DNA from: Bacillota bacterium
GTDB taxonomy: Bacteria; Bacillota; Clostridia; Clostridiales; Clostridiaceae
Assembly (NCBI GenBank): GCA_023424785.1
Contig: JAFADP010000171.1
Coordinates: 1-25,579, forward strand
Length of the DNA: 25,579 nucleotides
Direction of reading: 5' to 3'
The notes under the pieces were generated by a model. It saw nothing but the letters and a program-made list of their open reading frames with translations, searched no databases and was not told where the DNA came from. Numbering within the stretch: position 1 is the first letter of the stretch; the number at the start of each line of letters is the position of its first letter. Both the position numbers and the translations under genes were made by a program. Shown here in pieces: positions 16,746 to 24,870 of this stretch.

Positions 16746-16964
16746 TCACCTCACTTTTTTCTTTATTATATATGAGTTTATAATATTGTTAAAGTGTTTA
16801 ATAGGGCTGCCTATTTTGCAAAGTTTATTTTTTATGATATATATCTTTCTTAATGCTAGGCTTATTATAGGTATCTTATAAAGAATACAGAATTTGATAA
16901 AATTAACCTTTTTACGCTTATATTCAAAGTCTACATAAATAATGTTACCCTTCACGTGTATCAA
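16746..16964 (-). CDS. Possible small basic protein, doubtful
   Basis: A 72-aa frame (TTG 16964; alternative GTG 16955) fills most of the gap upstream of ispF and stops 4 nt before the ispF start. It is Lys/Ile-rich with two weakly hydrophobic stretches (FIKFCILYKIPIISLALR) and matches nothing I know. No good ribosome site precedes either start, and the ispF promoter lies inside its 3' end. It may be chance coding in AT-rich DNA. Otherwise the 345-nt stretch 16742-17086 holds only the ispF and 17087-gene promoters. Confidence 0.22.
   Translation of the reverse strand: MIHVKGNIIYVDFEYKRKKVNFIKFCILYKIPIISLALRKIYIIKNKLCKIGSPIKHFNNIINSYIIKKKVR
16765..16792 (-). promoter_or_regulatory. ispF promoter
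   Basis: TTAACA (16787-16792), 16 nt, TATAAT (16765-16770) on the minus strand, 24 nt before the ispF start codon. Confidence 0.55.
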
Positions 16965-17014
16965 CTTCTTTTAAAATCATTATACTACTAATTTATAATT
17001 TATAATCACTTATA

Positions 17015-17023
17015 TGATATAAT
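17015..17023 (+). promoter_or_regulatory. Extended -10 promoter of the SigI-C/RsgI-like gene
   Basis: TGATATAAT (17015-17023) is an extended -10 element; no good -35 is seen. Transcription would begin near 17030, downstream of ATG 17024, so that ATG cannot be the translation start. Confidence 0.55.
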
Positions 17024-17086
17024 ATGCTTATAAAAACAAATTTATTAATAAATAGATATAATTTTATTTGTATAGGGGTGAGGAAT

Positions 17087-18130
17087 TTGGTCGACTTTAA
17101 AAGAGATACATATAGATTTTATAAGAAACCTGGGGTTATAGATGTAAGTGAAAAGCTTGTTAAATTACGAGAAGAGCAATTAAATAATTTTTGTAATGAA
17201 CTTTTTGAGTTTAAAGTTGTAGTTAGTGATTTAACTACTAATATTCCTAATGAAAAAGAGCGAAATTTACTTTTAAATATATCATATTATATAGTTAATG
17301 ATATTGAGCTACTAGATTATTTTAAAGAAAAGGAAAGCTTAAAGTTAAACACAATCTCAAAAAGGACAAAGGTACCTATTAGATTTTTAGAAAAATGGAA
17401 AGACTATTTAATAACATATGTTTTAATTATAGAAAATACAAATTATAAGTACATACAAGACTACTTAAAAATAGTTGAAAATGATGGTGGGGACGAAAAA
17501 GAGTATTCTACAGAAGAGTGTAAGTTTCATAGAGGTATAGTTATAGAAAGGGGAAGACATAGCTGCATAATACTTACTTGTACAGGTGAATTTTATAAGG
17601 TATTTAATAAGGAAAATGCGCAATTAGGCGAGGAAATTATAGAGGGTGAAGAAAATAATATAGTTAAAAAAACAAAAATGATATTGGGTGTACTATTATT
17701 GATTATAACTATAGCAGGAATAATACTATATACTATATATACAAGCTCCGTATCTACAGTAATTATAAAGAGTCCATATTCAATAAAATTTGAGGTTAAT
17801 AGGTTCAATTTAGTTCATTATGCATATTCAGCTTCTGATGCTGGAAGGAAAGTAATTAATGAAGTAGAACCACTTGATAAAGATATAGATTTAGTTCTTA
17901 AAGAAACTATAAAATATTCTAAAGAAAATGAATTAATAAATAATAATGAAGTTATAATAACTGTAAATGGAAAAGCTTTAGAATACGGAAAGCTTTCAAA
18001 AACTGGGGACTATATAGTAGAGAATAACATTAAAACATTAATAAATAATGTTGGGAGTAAGCATTATTTATATGAGAGTATAATAAATCAAAAGGAAGAG
18101 GCGAATGAAGTCAAAAAATCAACAAAATAA
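17087..18130 (+). CDS. Membrane anti-sigma protein: SigI C-terminal-like domain joined to RsgI
   Basis: 347 aa from TTG 17087, which follows AGGGGTGAGG; the ATG at 17024 lies before the likely transcription start. Residues about 30-130 resemble the C-terminal DNA-binding domain of sigma factor SigI: a helical stretch with an NEKERN block near 55, LKLNTISKRTKVPIRFLEKW (86-104), and the end YVLIIENTNYKYIQDYL. Residues about 147-190 resemble the RsgI N-terminal anti-sigma domain (HRGIVIERG, CIILTCTGEFYKV, GEEI). One membrane segment spans about 198-219. The outside part begins like RsgI (STVIIKSPYSIKFEVNRFNLV). Sigma region 2 is absent, so it cannot act as a complete sigma factor. It overlaps the rluF-like gene by 26 nt, so the two are cotranscribed. 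Domain calls are from memory of the families; the RsgI part is surer than the SigI part. Confidence 0.72.
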   Translation: MVDFKRDTYRFYKKPGVIDVSEKLVKLREEQLNNFCNELFEFKVVVSDLTTNIPNEKERNLLLNISYYIVNDIELLDYFKEKESLKLNTISKRTKVPIRFLEKWKDYLITYVLIIENTNYKYIQDYLKIVENDGGDEKEYSTEECKFHRGIVIERGRHSCIILTCTGEFYKVFNKENAQLGEEIIEGEENNIVKKTKMILGVLLLIITIAGIILYTIYTSSVSTVIIKSPYSIKFEVNRFNLVHYAYSASDAGRKVINEVEPLDKDIDLVLKETIKYSKENELINNNEVIITVNGKALEYGKLSKTGDYIVENNIKTLINNVGSKHYLYESIINQKEEANEVKKSTK

Positions 18131-18872
18131 AATAATAATTCATGAAGATAGACCAGAAGAAATAAGAGTAAATAAATACATAAGTGAAACAGGATTTTGT
18201 TCTAGAAGAGAAGCAGATAAATATATACTGCAAGGAAGAGTAACTATAGATGGAGAAAAGGCAACTACAGGAACAAAGATTAAAAAGGGGCAAGTTGTAA
18301 AAATTGATGGTAAAAAGATATCAAAAGAGGAGGAAATGGTATATATAGCTCTTAACAAACCAGTTGGAATAACATGTACAACTGATAAAAAGGTAAAAGG
18401 GAATATAGTTGATTTTATAGGACATGAAAAGAGAATATTTCATATTGGAAGATTAGATAAAGATTCTCAGGGACTAATATTATTAACTAACGATGGAGAT
18501 ATAGTAAATAAAATTCTTAGAGCTGGAAATAATCATGAAAAAGAGTATATAGTAACTGTAGATAAACCTATTAATGAAGAGTTTATAAGAAAGATGGGCT
18601 CAGGTATTAGAATATTAGGTAAAGTAACAAAGAAGTGTTATGTAAGTAAAGAAGGTGAAAAAACCTTTAGAATTATTTTAACAGAAGGTATGAATAGACA
18701 AATAAGAAGAATGTGCGAAGCTTTAGGTTACGAAGTTACAAAATTAAAAAGAATTAGAATTATGAATATCAAGTTGGGTAATCTTAAGATAGGAGAATGG
18801 CGTAATCTTACAGAAGAAGAACTAAGAAGGCTTAATTATCTTATAAAAGATTCTAATAAATCTATAAAATAA
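18105..18872 (+). CDS. rluF: 23S rRNA pseudouridine synthase, RluF type
   Basis: 255 aa. An S4 RNA-binding domain (about 20-75, VNKYISETGFCSRREADKYI) is followed by the RsuA-type catalytic domain. The catalytic Asp is D118 in HIGRLDKDSQGL. NKPVGITCTT, ILRAGNNHEKEY and GMNRQIRRMCEALGYEV closely follow E. coli RluF, which modifies U2604 of 23S rRNA and a tRNA(Tyr) position. RluB-like or RsuA-like specificity is possible but less similar. ATG 18105 has GGAAGAGG upstream and lies inside the end of the preceding gene, so translation is probably coupled. Confidence 0.9.
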   Translation: MKSKNQQNKIIIHEDRPEEIRVNKYISETGFCSRREADKYILQGRVTIDGEKATTGTKIKKGQVVKIDGKKISKEEEMVYIALNKPVGITCTTDKKVKGNIVDFIGHEKRIFHIGRLDKDSQGLILLTNDGDIVNKILRAGNNHEKEYIVTVDKPINEEFIRKMGSGIRILGKVTKKCYVSKEGEKTFRIILTEGMNRQIRRMCEALGYEVTKLKRIRIMNIKLGNLKIGEWRNLTEEELRRLNYLIKDSNKSIK

Positions 18873-18900
18873 AAATAGGTGGAGTATTCCACCTATTTTT
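18871..18900. terminator. Bidirectional terminator sharing both stop codons
   Basis: A perfect 13-bp stem (18871-18883 with 18888-18900) has a GTAT loop. The rluF stop (18870-18872) runs into its left arm and the deacetylase stop (18893-18895) lies in its right arm. Confidence 0.92.
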
Positions 18901-19783
18901 GTGTATTTTTAAGTCTTTCTTTAAATTCATCCATTGTATAATATGAGCTAACATATATTCTATCAAGAGATAAAGGATTATCATCTCTATCAGCTAAGCC
19001 TCTATTAGTTGTAAAACTTAGAGCGTAACCTGCATCTCTAGATGCTCTTATACTATCTTCATTATAATCTCCAAAAGGATAAGCTACGGATAAGACAGTT
19101 TTACCAGTTATTCCTTCTATTATTTCTTTTGAAGATTTTAATTCTTGTAATTGTTCTTCATAAGACATAGTATCTAAATGTCCATGAGAAAAAGTATGGC
19201 TTTCTATATCTATTCCATAATCAGACATTTCTTTAAGTTGTTCACTTGACATATAATAACCATCATCTATGCCATTAGCTATAACAAATATAGTAGCTTT
19301 CATATCTAATTCTTTAAGAATAGGAAATGCATTTACATAGTTATCCATATAACCATCATCAAAAGTTATTAATATACTTTTCTCTGGAATAGGTTTGTTA
19401 TTTAATATATAATCATAAACTTCCGTCATTGTAAGAGTAGTATATCCAGAATCTTTTATGTATGTTAATTGCTCTTTAAGTTTATCTGGAGATATAATAA
19501 CTTCATTTGCCTCAGAAGGATCTACTGAGTGGTAGTATAAAACAGGTATACCTATGTTTTCGTTAGTTAATGTTAATCCTTCAAATCTATCTACAGGAAT
19601 GTTATTTTGTAAAGTATCAGTAGAAGGTAAGGTTGTTTCCTCATTATTAACATTAGATATTTTATCATTATTAGTATTAGAATTTTGATTTTTAAAATAT
19701 ATTAATAATAAAAGGGATATAAGTATTAGAATTAAAATAGCTATAGTAATAGGTAGCTTACTTTTTCTTTTAGTATTTTTCAT
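18893..19783 (-). CDS. Membrane-anchored polysaccharide deacetylase (NodB homology)
   Basis: 296 aa. A Lys/Arg-rich start and one hydrophobic segment (about 10-30) form an uncleaved anchor, followed by an Asn/Thr-rich linker and an extracellular CE4 domain. NodB motifs: TFDDG (D142, D143), HTFSH (H196, H200), and AYPFGDYN (around 234-241). It probably removes N-acetyl groups from peptidoglycan or another surface glycan, which often gives lysozyme resistance. ATG 19781-19783 with AGGAGA upstream is chosen; the frame continues upstream to 19891, but that part lies across the promoter and reads as non-coding. Confidence 0.9.
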   Translation of the reverse strand: MKNTKRKSKLPITIAILILILISLLLLIYFKNQNSNTNNDKISNVNNEETTLPSTDTLQNNIPVDRFEGLTLTNENIGIPVLYYHSVDPSEANEVIISPDKLKEQLTYIKDSGYTTLTMTEVYDYILNNKPIPEKSILITFDDGYMDNYVNAFPILKELDMKATIFVIANGIDDGYYMSSEQLKEMSDYGIDIESHTFSHGHLDTMSYEEQLQELKSSKEIIEGITGKTVLSVAYPFGDYNEDSIRASRDAGYALSFTTNRGLADRDDNPLSLDRIYVSSYYTMDEFKERLKNTQK

Positions 19784-19814
19784 ATTTAAATCTCCTATAA
19801 AAATAATATAAAAA

Positions 19815-19843
19815 ATTTTAACATATATATAGGTAAAAAACAA
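19815..19843 (-). promoter_or_regulatory. Promoter of the polysaccharide deacetylase gene
   Basis: TTGTTT (19838-19843), 17 nt, TAAAAT (19815-19820) on the minus strand; TGT immediately before the -10 makes it an extended element. A DnaA-like box begins 7 nt upstream of the -35. Confidence 0.55.
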
Positions 19844-19849
19844 ATTAAT

Positions 19850-20093
19850 CGTCGATAAGGAAAATATATGCATTATTAACATTATACACAAAGGGTTGTG
19901 GATAACTTGTTAAAAACCTGTTAATGAGTGTGTTAATAAAAATAAAAAGTATCAAAAATAAGTATTTAAGCAACAATAAATATAAAATAATAATTTTGAA
20001 ATTGTTTTCTTAATATTTTATGTTAAAGTTATGTACATAAATTGTGGATAAGTGGCTAATTATCTGTTGATTATATATATACATTGTTGATAA
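19850..20093. other. Cluster of DnaA-box-like sequences in a gene-free stretch
   Basis: The 363-nt gap 19784-20146 holds two exact DnaA boxes, TGTGGATAA at 19897-19905 and 20043-20051 (TTATCCACA on the other strand). There is also TGTTGATAA at 20085-20093 (one mismatch), and weaker forms CGTCGATAA at 19850-19858 and TGTTGATTA at 20065-20073 (two mismatches each). All face the same way. Between the two exact boxes lies about 135 nt of extremely AT-rich DNA. dnaA and dnaN are not here, so this is probably not oriC. It may be a DnaA-binding regulatory or titration site, possibly acting on the deacetylase promoter. Confidence 0.6.
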
Positions 20094-20095
20094 GT

Positions 20096-20130
20096 AAAAA
20101 AGGAGCTAATTAATATTAATTAATTAGCTC
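20096..20130 (-). terminator. gat operon terminator
   Basis: Read on the minus strand, a 12-bp perfect stem (20103-20114 with 20119-20130), ATTA-type loop, then six T. It lies just after gatB. Confidence 0.88.
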
Positions 20131-20146
20131 TTAAAATAATAATAAA

Positions 20147-21607
20147 TTATAAATTACATCTTTCTTTTAGCTTAATATCTAATATTTCTTTAACAACCTT
20201 AGGATTTGCCTTTCCTTTAGAAGCTTTCATTATTTGTCCCATTAAGAAGCCAGAAGCTTGTGTTTTACCAGCTACATAATCTGTTACTGAGTTTGGATTT
20301 GCTTCAATTATATCTTCAACCATTTTTTCAAGTTCAGCTGTATCACTTATTTGAGATAGACCTTTAGCTTTAACTATATCCTCAGCAGAAGCCCCTGTCT
20401 TAAACATTTCATCAAAAACTTCCTTACCAGCAGTAGTACTTATTGTACCTTTTTCTATTAAACAAAGAAGTTCATATAAAGCTTTTGGAGCTATTTTTAT
20501 TGAAGTTATACCTTCGTCAGTTGTGTCATTATCTTCTTTTAATAATCTTAATAAATCTCCAAGAACCCAGTTTGCTACAGTTTTAGGATTTGCACCTAAA
20601 GCAACTGTATCTTCATAGAAAGAAGATAATATTTTATCATCAATAATTATTTCAACTTCTTTCTCTGTAAGTTTATATTCATTAAGGAATCTTTCTTTTT
20701 TAGCTTTTGGCATTTCAGGTAAAGAAGCTTGTGTTTCATCAATTTGTTTTTGTTCTATTATTATTGGGACTAGATCAGGTTCTGGGAAGTATCTATAATC
20801 ATGAGCATCTTCTTTACTTCTCATAGGAACTGTCTTACCCTTACCATTATCCCATCTTCTAGTTTCTTGTTTTATTTTATGTTCTTCACCATAAGTATAA
20901 AGTTCGATTTGACGTTTTTGTTCTTTTTCAAGAGCTTTTTGAAGTTCTTTAAATGAGTTTATATTTTTAATTTCAACCTTAGTATTTAAAACATTTGAAC
21001 CAACTTCTCTTACTGAGATGTTAGCATCACATCTTATAGAACCTTGTTCCATCTTACAATCAGAAACTTCTGCATATTGAAGAATAGATCTTAATGTTTT
21101 TAAGAATGTAACAGCTTCTTCAGGAGAACGCATATCAGGTTCAGTAACTATTTCAGCTAGTGGTACACCAACACGGTTATAGTCAATTAAAGAAATTCCA
21201 TTTTCGTCATCATGAATTAATTTACCTGCATCTTCCTCTATATGAATTCTATTTAATCTTATAAATTTAGTAGTTCCATTTACTTCTATGTCAATTCCAC
21301 CACCACTACAGATTGGTAAATCAAATTGTGATGTTTGGAAAGCTTTTGGTAGGTCAGGGTAGAAGTAGTTTTTTCTATCCATTTTATTTAATTTATTTAT
21401 TTTACAGTTTAATGCTGTACCAGCCTTTATTGCAAGTGCAACAACATCCTCATTAAGTACGGGAAGAGTTCCTGGTATACCTAAACAAATAGGGCAAGTA
21501 TTATGATTAGCTTCTTTACCAAACTCAGTAGAGCATGAACAGAAGATTTTTGTTTTTGTTTTTAATTCAGCATGTATTTCAAGTCCAATGACAGTTTCAA
21601 AAGCCAT
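20147..21607 (-). CDS. gatB: Asp-tRNA(Asn)/Glu-tRNA(Gln) amidotransferase subunit B
   Basis: 486 aa, full length. It binds the misacylated tRNA and activates the aminoacyl group with ATP; GatA supplies the ammonia. The N-terminal GLEIHAEL motif and the zinc site C23, C25, C38, C41 (FCSCS, CPIC) are present. The cradle domain has SCDANISVRE-like CDANISVRE and RRWDNG. The C-terminal YqeY/tail domain ends KASKGKANPKVV. ATG 21605-21607 has AAGGAGA upstream. It is the last gene of the operon, 15 nt after gatA. Confidence 0.97.
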   Translation of the reverse strand: MAFETVIGLEIHAELKTKTKIFCSCSTEFGKEANHNTCPICLGIPGTLPVLNEDVVALAIKAGTALNCKINKLNKMDRKNYFYPDLPKAFQTSQFDLPICSGGGIDIEVNGTTKFIRLNRIHIEEDAGKLIHDDENGISLIDYNRVGVPLAEIVTEPDMRSPEEAVTFLKTLRSILQYAEVSDCKMEQGSIRCDANISVREVGSNVLNTKVEIKNINSFKELQKALEKEQKRQIELYTYGEEHKIKQETRRWDNGKGKTVPMRSKEDAHDYRYFPEPDLVPIIIEQKQIDETQASLPEMPKAKKERFLNEYKLTEKEVEIIIDDKILSSFYEDTVALGANPKTVANWVLGDLLRLLKEDNDTTDEGITSIKIAPKALYELLCLIEKGTISTTAGKEVFDEMFKTGASAEDIVKAKGLSQISDTAELEKMVEDIIEANPNSVTDYVAGKTQASGFLMGQIMKASKGKANPKVVKEILDIKLKERCNL

Positions 21608-21622
21608 AATTCATTCTCCTTT

Positions 21623-23083
21623 CTAAAGTGGTGCAAGTGTAGAGATATTTCTCTTTTGCTCTAAAGCATATGCAGCCTTGAATATTTTTTCTTCACCAAA
21701 GTGTGGTCCTAGTAATTGTATTCCAATAGGTAATCCCGCTTCTGTAAATGAGTATGGTAATGATATAGCTGGAATACCTGCTATGTTTATATTAATTGTA
21801 TAAATATCTCCTAAGTACATAGACAATGGATCAGAAGATTTTTCTCCAACTTTAAATGCTGGAGTAGGTGAAGTTGGACTTAATATTAAGTCATATTCAC
21901 TAAATGTCTTTTTAAATTCTTCTTTTAATTTCTTTTTAAGTTTTTGAGCTTTATTATAATAAGCATCATAGTATCCTGAGGATAATGCATAAGTTCCAAG
22001 CATTATTCTTCTTTTAACTTCAGAGCCAAAGGCTTCACTTCTACTCTTTAGCATTAATTCATCTACGTCATTAAATTCTTTTGTTCTATATCCATATCTA
22101 ATACCATCAAATCTTGCTAAGTTTGAGCTAGCTTCAGCAGAGGAAATGATGTAGTAAGCAGGAAGTCCTACTTCAGTAATTGGCAATGAAATTTCTTCAA
22201 CTGTAGCACCTAGTTCTTTTAAATCTTCTATGGCAGAAAGTACAGCATTTTTTACTTCCTCATCAAGACCACTTTGGAAAAATTCCTTAGGTACACCTAT
22301 TTTCATTCCTTTAATACCATCTTCTATAGTTGATAGGTAGTCTTCTGTTACTGAATCTTTGTAAGTAGTACAGTCAAAATCATCAGCACCTTGAATAACT
22401 TCTAAAGTTAAGGCAGCATCTTTAACTGATTTTGAGAATGGCCCTATTTGATCTAATGAGGAACCAAATGCTATAAGACCAAATCTAGATACTAAACCGT
22501 ATGTTGGTTTAAATCCTACAACACCACAGAATGAAGCAGGTTGTCTAATTGATCCACCTGTATCTGACCCAAGAGCTATTGGTGCAAGTCCAGCAGCTAC
22601 AGCTGCAGCAGATCCACCAGATGATCCACCAGGAACTCTTTCAAGATCCCATGGATTTTTTGTTGTTTTAAATGCTGAGTTTTCAGTAGAAGATCCCATT
22701 GCAAACTCATCCATATTAGTTTTTCCTATTATTATTGCATCTTCCTTTAGAATATTTTTAATAACTGTTGCATCATATGGTGGTACAAAATCTTCTAACA
22801 TTTTAGAAGCACAAGTAGTTAAAACACCATCTGTACAGATATTATCTTTTATAGCAATAGGAATACCAGCAAGTTTTCCTAAGGTTTCTCCATTTTTAAC
22901 TTTTTCATCTATTTTAGCAGCTTGTTTTAAAGCTGACTCTTCACATAATGTAAGATAAGATTCAACTTTAACATCTATATCTTTTATTCTTTTAAAAAGA
23001 GAAGTTACAATTTCTGTTGCTGTAAAATCTTTATTTAAAATACCATCTCTAATTTGTATTGCGTCCATTTTTTCTATGTTCAT
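21623..23083 (-). CDS. gatA: Asp-tRNA(Asn)/Glu-tRNA(Gln) amidotransferase subunit A
   Basis: 486 aa, full length. The glutaminase subunit of GatCAB, in the amidase-signature family. The catalytic triad is complete: K79 (IAIKDN), S154 (PGGSSGGS) and S178 (GSDTGGS), the same numbers I recall for the Staphylococcus aureus enzyme. It hydrolyses glutamine and passes ammonia to GatB. ATG 23081-23083 has TAGGTGGTG upstream. It follows gatC after 14 nt. Confidence 0.97.
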   Translation of the reverse strand: MNIEKMDAIQIRDGILNKDFTATEIVTSLFKRIKDIDVKVESYLTLCEESALKQAAKIDEKVKNGETLGKLAGIPIAIKDNICTDGVLTTCASKMLEDFVPPYDATVIKNILKEDAIIIGKTNMDEFAMGSSTENSAFKTTKNPWDLERVPGGSSGGSAAAVAAGLAPIALGSDTGGSIRQPASFCGVVGFKPTYGLVSRFGLIAFGSSLDQIGPFSKSVKDAALTLEVIQGADDFDCTTYKDSVTEDYLSTIEDGIKGMKIGVPKEFFQSGLDEEVKNAVLSAIEDLKELGATVEEISLPITEVGLPAYYIISSAEASSNLARFDGIRYGYRTKEFNDVDELMLKSRSEAFGSEVKRRIMLGTYALSSGYYDAYYNKAQKLKKKLKEEFKKTFSEYDLILSPTSPTPAFKVGEKSSDPLSMYLGDIYTININIAGIPAISLPYSFTEAGLPIGIQLLGPHFGEEKIFKAAYALEQKRNISTLAPL

Positions 23084-23097
23084 TTAATTTTCACCAC

Positions 23098-23388
23098 CTA
23101 TTCAATAATTTTAGGAACTTCTATTGCAGTACCATTCATAGATTTCACATTAGAAAATAATTTCTTTTTATCTTCAAAATACCTACATTCGTCTTTTCTA
23201 AGAACAGGCTTTAAATCATCTGATAATAAATCAAGGTTTATATCACTTAAATCTAACTTATCAAGAGTTTCAAAGTTAGTTAGTATACTTTCAAATTCCT
23301 TAGCTAACTTTAAGCTTTCTTCTTCAGTGAATTGAAGTTTTGCTAGCTTAGCAATATAATTTACTGTTTCAATATCAATTTTTTTCAT
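23098..23388 (-). CDS. gatC: Asp-tRNA(Asn)/Glu-tRNA(Gln) amidotransferase subunit C
   Basis: 96 aa, family length. A small belt-like chaperone subunit that wraps GatA and GatB. The N-terminus VNYIAKLAKLQFTEEE and the C-terminal part with DDLKPVLRKDE are the usual GatC blocks. ATG 23386-23388 has AGGAGG upstream. It lies 18 nt after aspS and 14 nt before gatA. Confidence 0.95.
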   Translation of the reverse strand: MKKIDIETVNYIAKLAKLQFTEEESLKLAKEFESILTNFETLDKLDLSDINLDLLSDDLKPVLRKDECRYFEDKKKLFSNVKSMNGTAIEVPKIIE

Positions 23389-23406
23389 TTATTTAATCCT
23401 CCTAAA

Positions 23407-24696
23407 CTAAGGTTCTAATCTTTTTAAGTCTCTTGGTAATAGAGTTGTTTGTCTAATGTTTTCAAGGTTAAGAAGTTTTAATGTAATTCTTTCAAGACCT
23501 ATAGCAAAGCCTCCATGAGGTGGCATTCCGTATTTGAATGTTTCTAAGTAGAATGCAAAGTCTTCTGGATTTAATCCAAACTTTTTAATATTTTCACATA
23601 ACATGTTATAATCATGAATTCTTTGACCACCAGTTGTTATTTCAAGACCTTTGTAAATAAGATCAAAGCTTCTTGTAACTTCTGGATTATCTTCTCTTGG
23701 CATTGTGTACATTGGTCTTTTAGAAACAGGATATTCTGTTAAGAATACAAAATCGCATCCATAAGTTTCTTTAATGTATTGTGATAAAAGTACTTCACCT
23801 TCAGCATCTATATTTCCAACAGGAGATCTTTTTCCGTACTTTTCTAGAAGTAATTCTTGTGCTTCTGATAAAGGTATTCTTGGTATTTCTAACTTTTCAG
23901 GAAGTTCTATTCCGTACATTTCAAGTTCTTTAGCACAGTTTGTCTTTAATCTTTTAAATAAGTAGTTAAGGAATCCTTCTTCTATATTCATTATGTCAGT
24001 TTCATCTTTAATAAATCCCATTTCAACATCTAAGCTAATATATTCATTTAAATGTCTCCAAGTGTTATGAAGTTCAGCCCTATAAGCAGGTCCTATTTCA
24101 AAAACTCTTTCAAATCCAGCTCCTACCATCATTTGTTTGTAGAATTGAGGACTTTGAGTTAGTAGAGCACGTCTTCCAAAGTAATCAACAGTGAACATTT
24201 CAGATCCACCTTCTGTACTAGATGAAGTTATCTTTGGAGTATGTATCTCAGAGAAGTTTTGGCTCTTTAGATAGTCTCTAAAAGAATCAGCAATTTCATT
24301 TTGAACTTTAAATATTGCTCGTGTTTTTGGAGTTCTTAAACTTAATCCTCTAAAATCTAGTAATTTTTCTAAAGAAGCCTTTTGTTTAAAGCCATTAACT
24401 TCAAATGGTAGCTTATCGTAGTATATATTTCCGATTACAGTAACTTCTTTTACATGAATCTCAATTCCACCAGGAGCTTTTTCATTTTCAACTTTATCCC
24501 CAATAACTTCGATACACATTTCAAGTCTTAATTTTTCAACTTCTTCTTTATCAATAATTAATTGTATTATTCCAGTTTTGTCTCTTAAATGAACAAAGGT
24601 TATATGACCAAAATCACGAATCTTATGAACCCATCCTTTAACAAGTACAGTAGTATCTTCTGAAGTTTTAATTTCACTAACATAAATTCTTTCCAT
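23407..24696 (-). CDS. aspS: Aspartyl-tRNA synthetase, archaeal type, probably non-discriminating
   Basis: 429 aa. An N-terminal OB-fold (about 1-100) reads the anticodon; the class II core has STEGGSEMF near 160, motif 2 YRAELHNTWRHLNEY and motif 3 GFAIGLERI. It lacks the GAD insertion of bacterial AspRS (about 590 aa), so it is the archaeal-type AspS2. Position 24 is His (GWVH) and position 75 is Pro (KAPGG). In the discriminating archaeal enzyme these are Trp26 and Lys85; His/Pro is what I recall for non-discriminating ones. It should therefore charge both tRNA(Asp) and tRNA(Asn) with Asp, and GatCAB downstream repairs the latter. ATG 24694-24696 has TTTAGGAGG upstream; the nearer ATG is out of frame. 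Confidence 0.93.
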   Translation of the reverse strand: MERIYVSEIKTSEDTTVLVKGWVHKIRDFGHITFVHLRDKTGIIQLIIDKEEVEKLRLEMCIEVIGDKVENEKAPGGIEIHVKEVTVIGNIYYDKLPFEVNGFKQKASLEKLLDFRGLSLRTPKTRAIFKVQNEIADSFRDYLKSQNFSEIHTPKITSSSTEGGSEMFTVDYFGRRALLTQSPQFYKQMMVGAGFERVFEIGPAYRAELHNTWRHLNEYISLDVEMGFIKDETDIMNIEEGFLNYLFKRLKTNCAKELEMYGIELPEKLEIPRIPLSEAQELLLEKYGKRSPVGNIDAEGEVLLSQYIKETYGCDFVFLTEYPVSKRPMYTMPREDNPEVTRSFDLIYKGLEITTGGQRIHDYNMLCENIKKFGLNPEDFAFYLETFKYGMPPHGGFAIGLERITLKLLNLENIRQTTLLPRDLKRLEP

Positions 24697-24735
24697 TTTA
24701 CCATTGCCTCCTAAATTTAAAAAACTAACAAAAAA

Positions 24736-24769
24736 TCCCTATATCTTAATATATATTAAGATATAGGGA
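24736..24769 (-). terminator. Second (aspS-proximal) attenuator terminator
   Basis: A 34-nt perfect palindrome starting TCCCTATATC, followed by six T on the minus strand (24730-24735). TAGGG of the adjacent T-box can pair with CCCTA of its 5' arm to form the antiterminator. Confidence 0.9.
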
Positions 24770-24833
24770 CGAAATAATCCGTGGTGCCACCCTAGTTAGC
24801 AAAAAGTTAATAGTGAGTGGTAGAGATATTAAT

Positions 24834-24870
24834 AAAAAAACCCGTTCCTATGTATATACATAGGAACGGG
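24834..24870 (-). terminator. First (promoter-proximal) attenuator terminator
   Basis: A 30-nt perfect palindrome starting CCCGTTCCTATG (24841-24870), followed by seven T on the minus strand (24834-24840). TAGGA of the adjacent T-box can pair with TCCTA of its 5' arm. Confidence 0.9.

Noticed and set aside
19784..19891. Hydrophobic N-terminal extension of the polysaccharide deacetylase
   Set aside because: It spans the promoter, has no ribosome site, and the normal anchor follows ATG 19783 with AGGAGA upstream.
19784..20146. Chromosomal replication origin
   Set aside because: DnaA boxes and AT-rich DNA are present, but dnaA, dnaN, recF, gyrB and rpmH are not nearby. A non-origin DnaA-binding cluster is the more careful reading.
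24736..24870. Long perfect palindromes that could be taken for insertion-sequence ends or a recombination site
   Set aside because: Each is directly preceded, in the transcribed direction, by a T-box sequence and followed by a T-run, so they are attenuator terminators.
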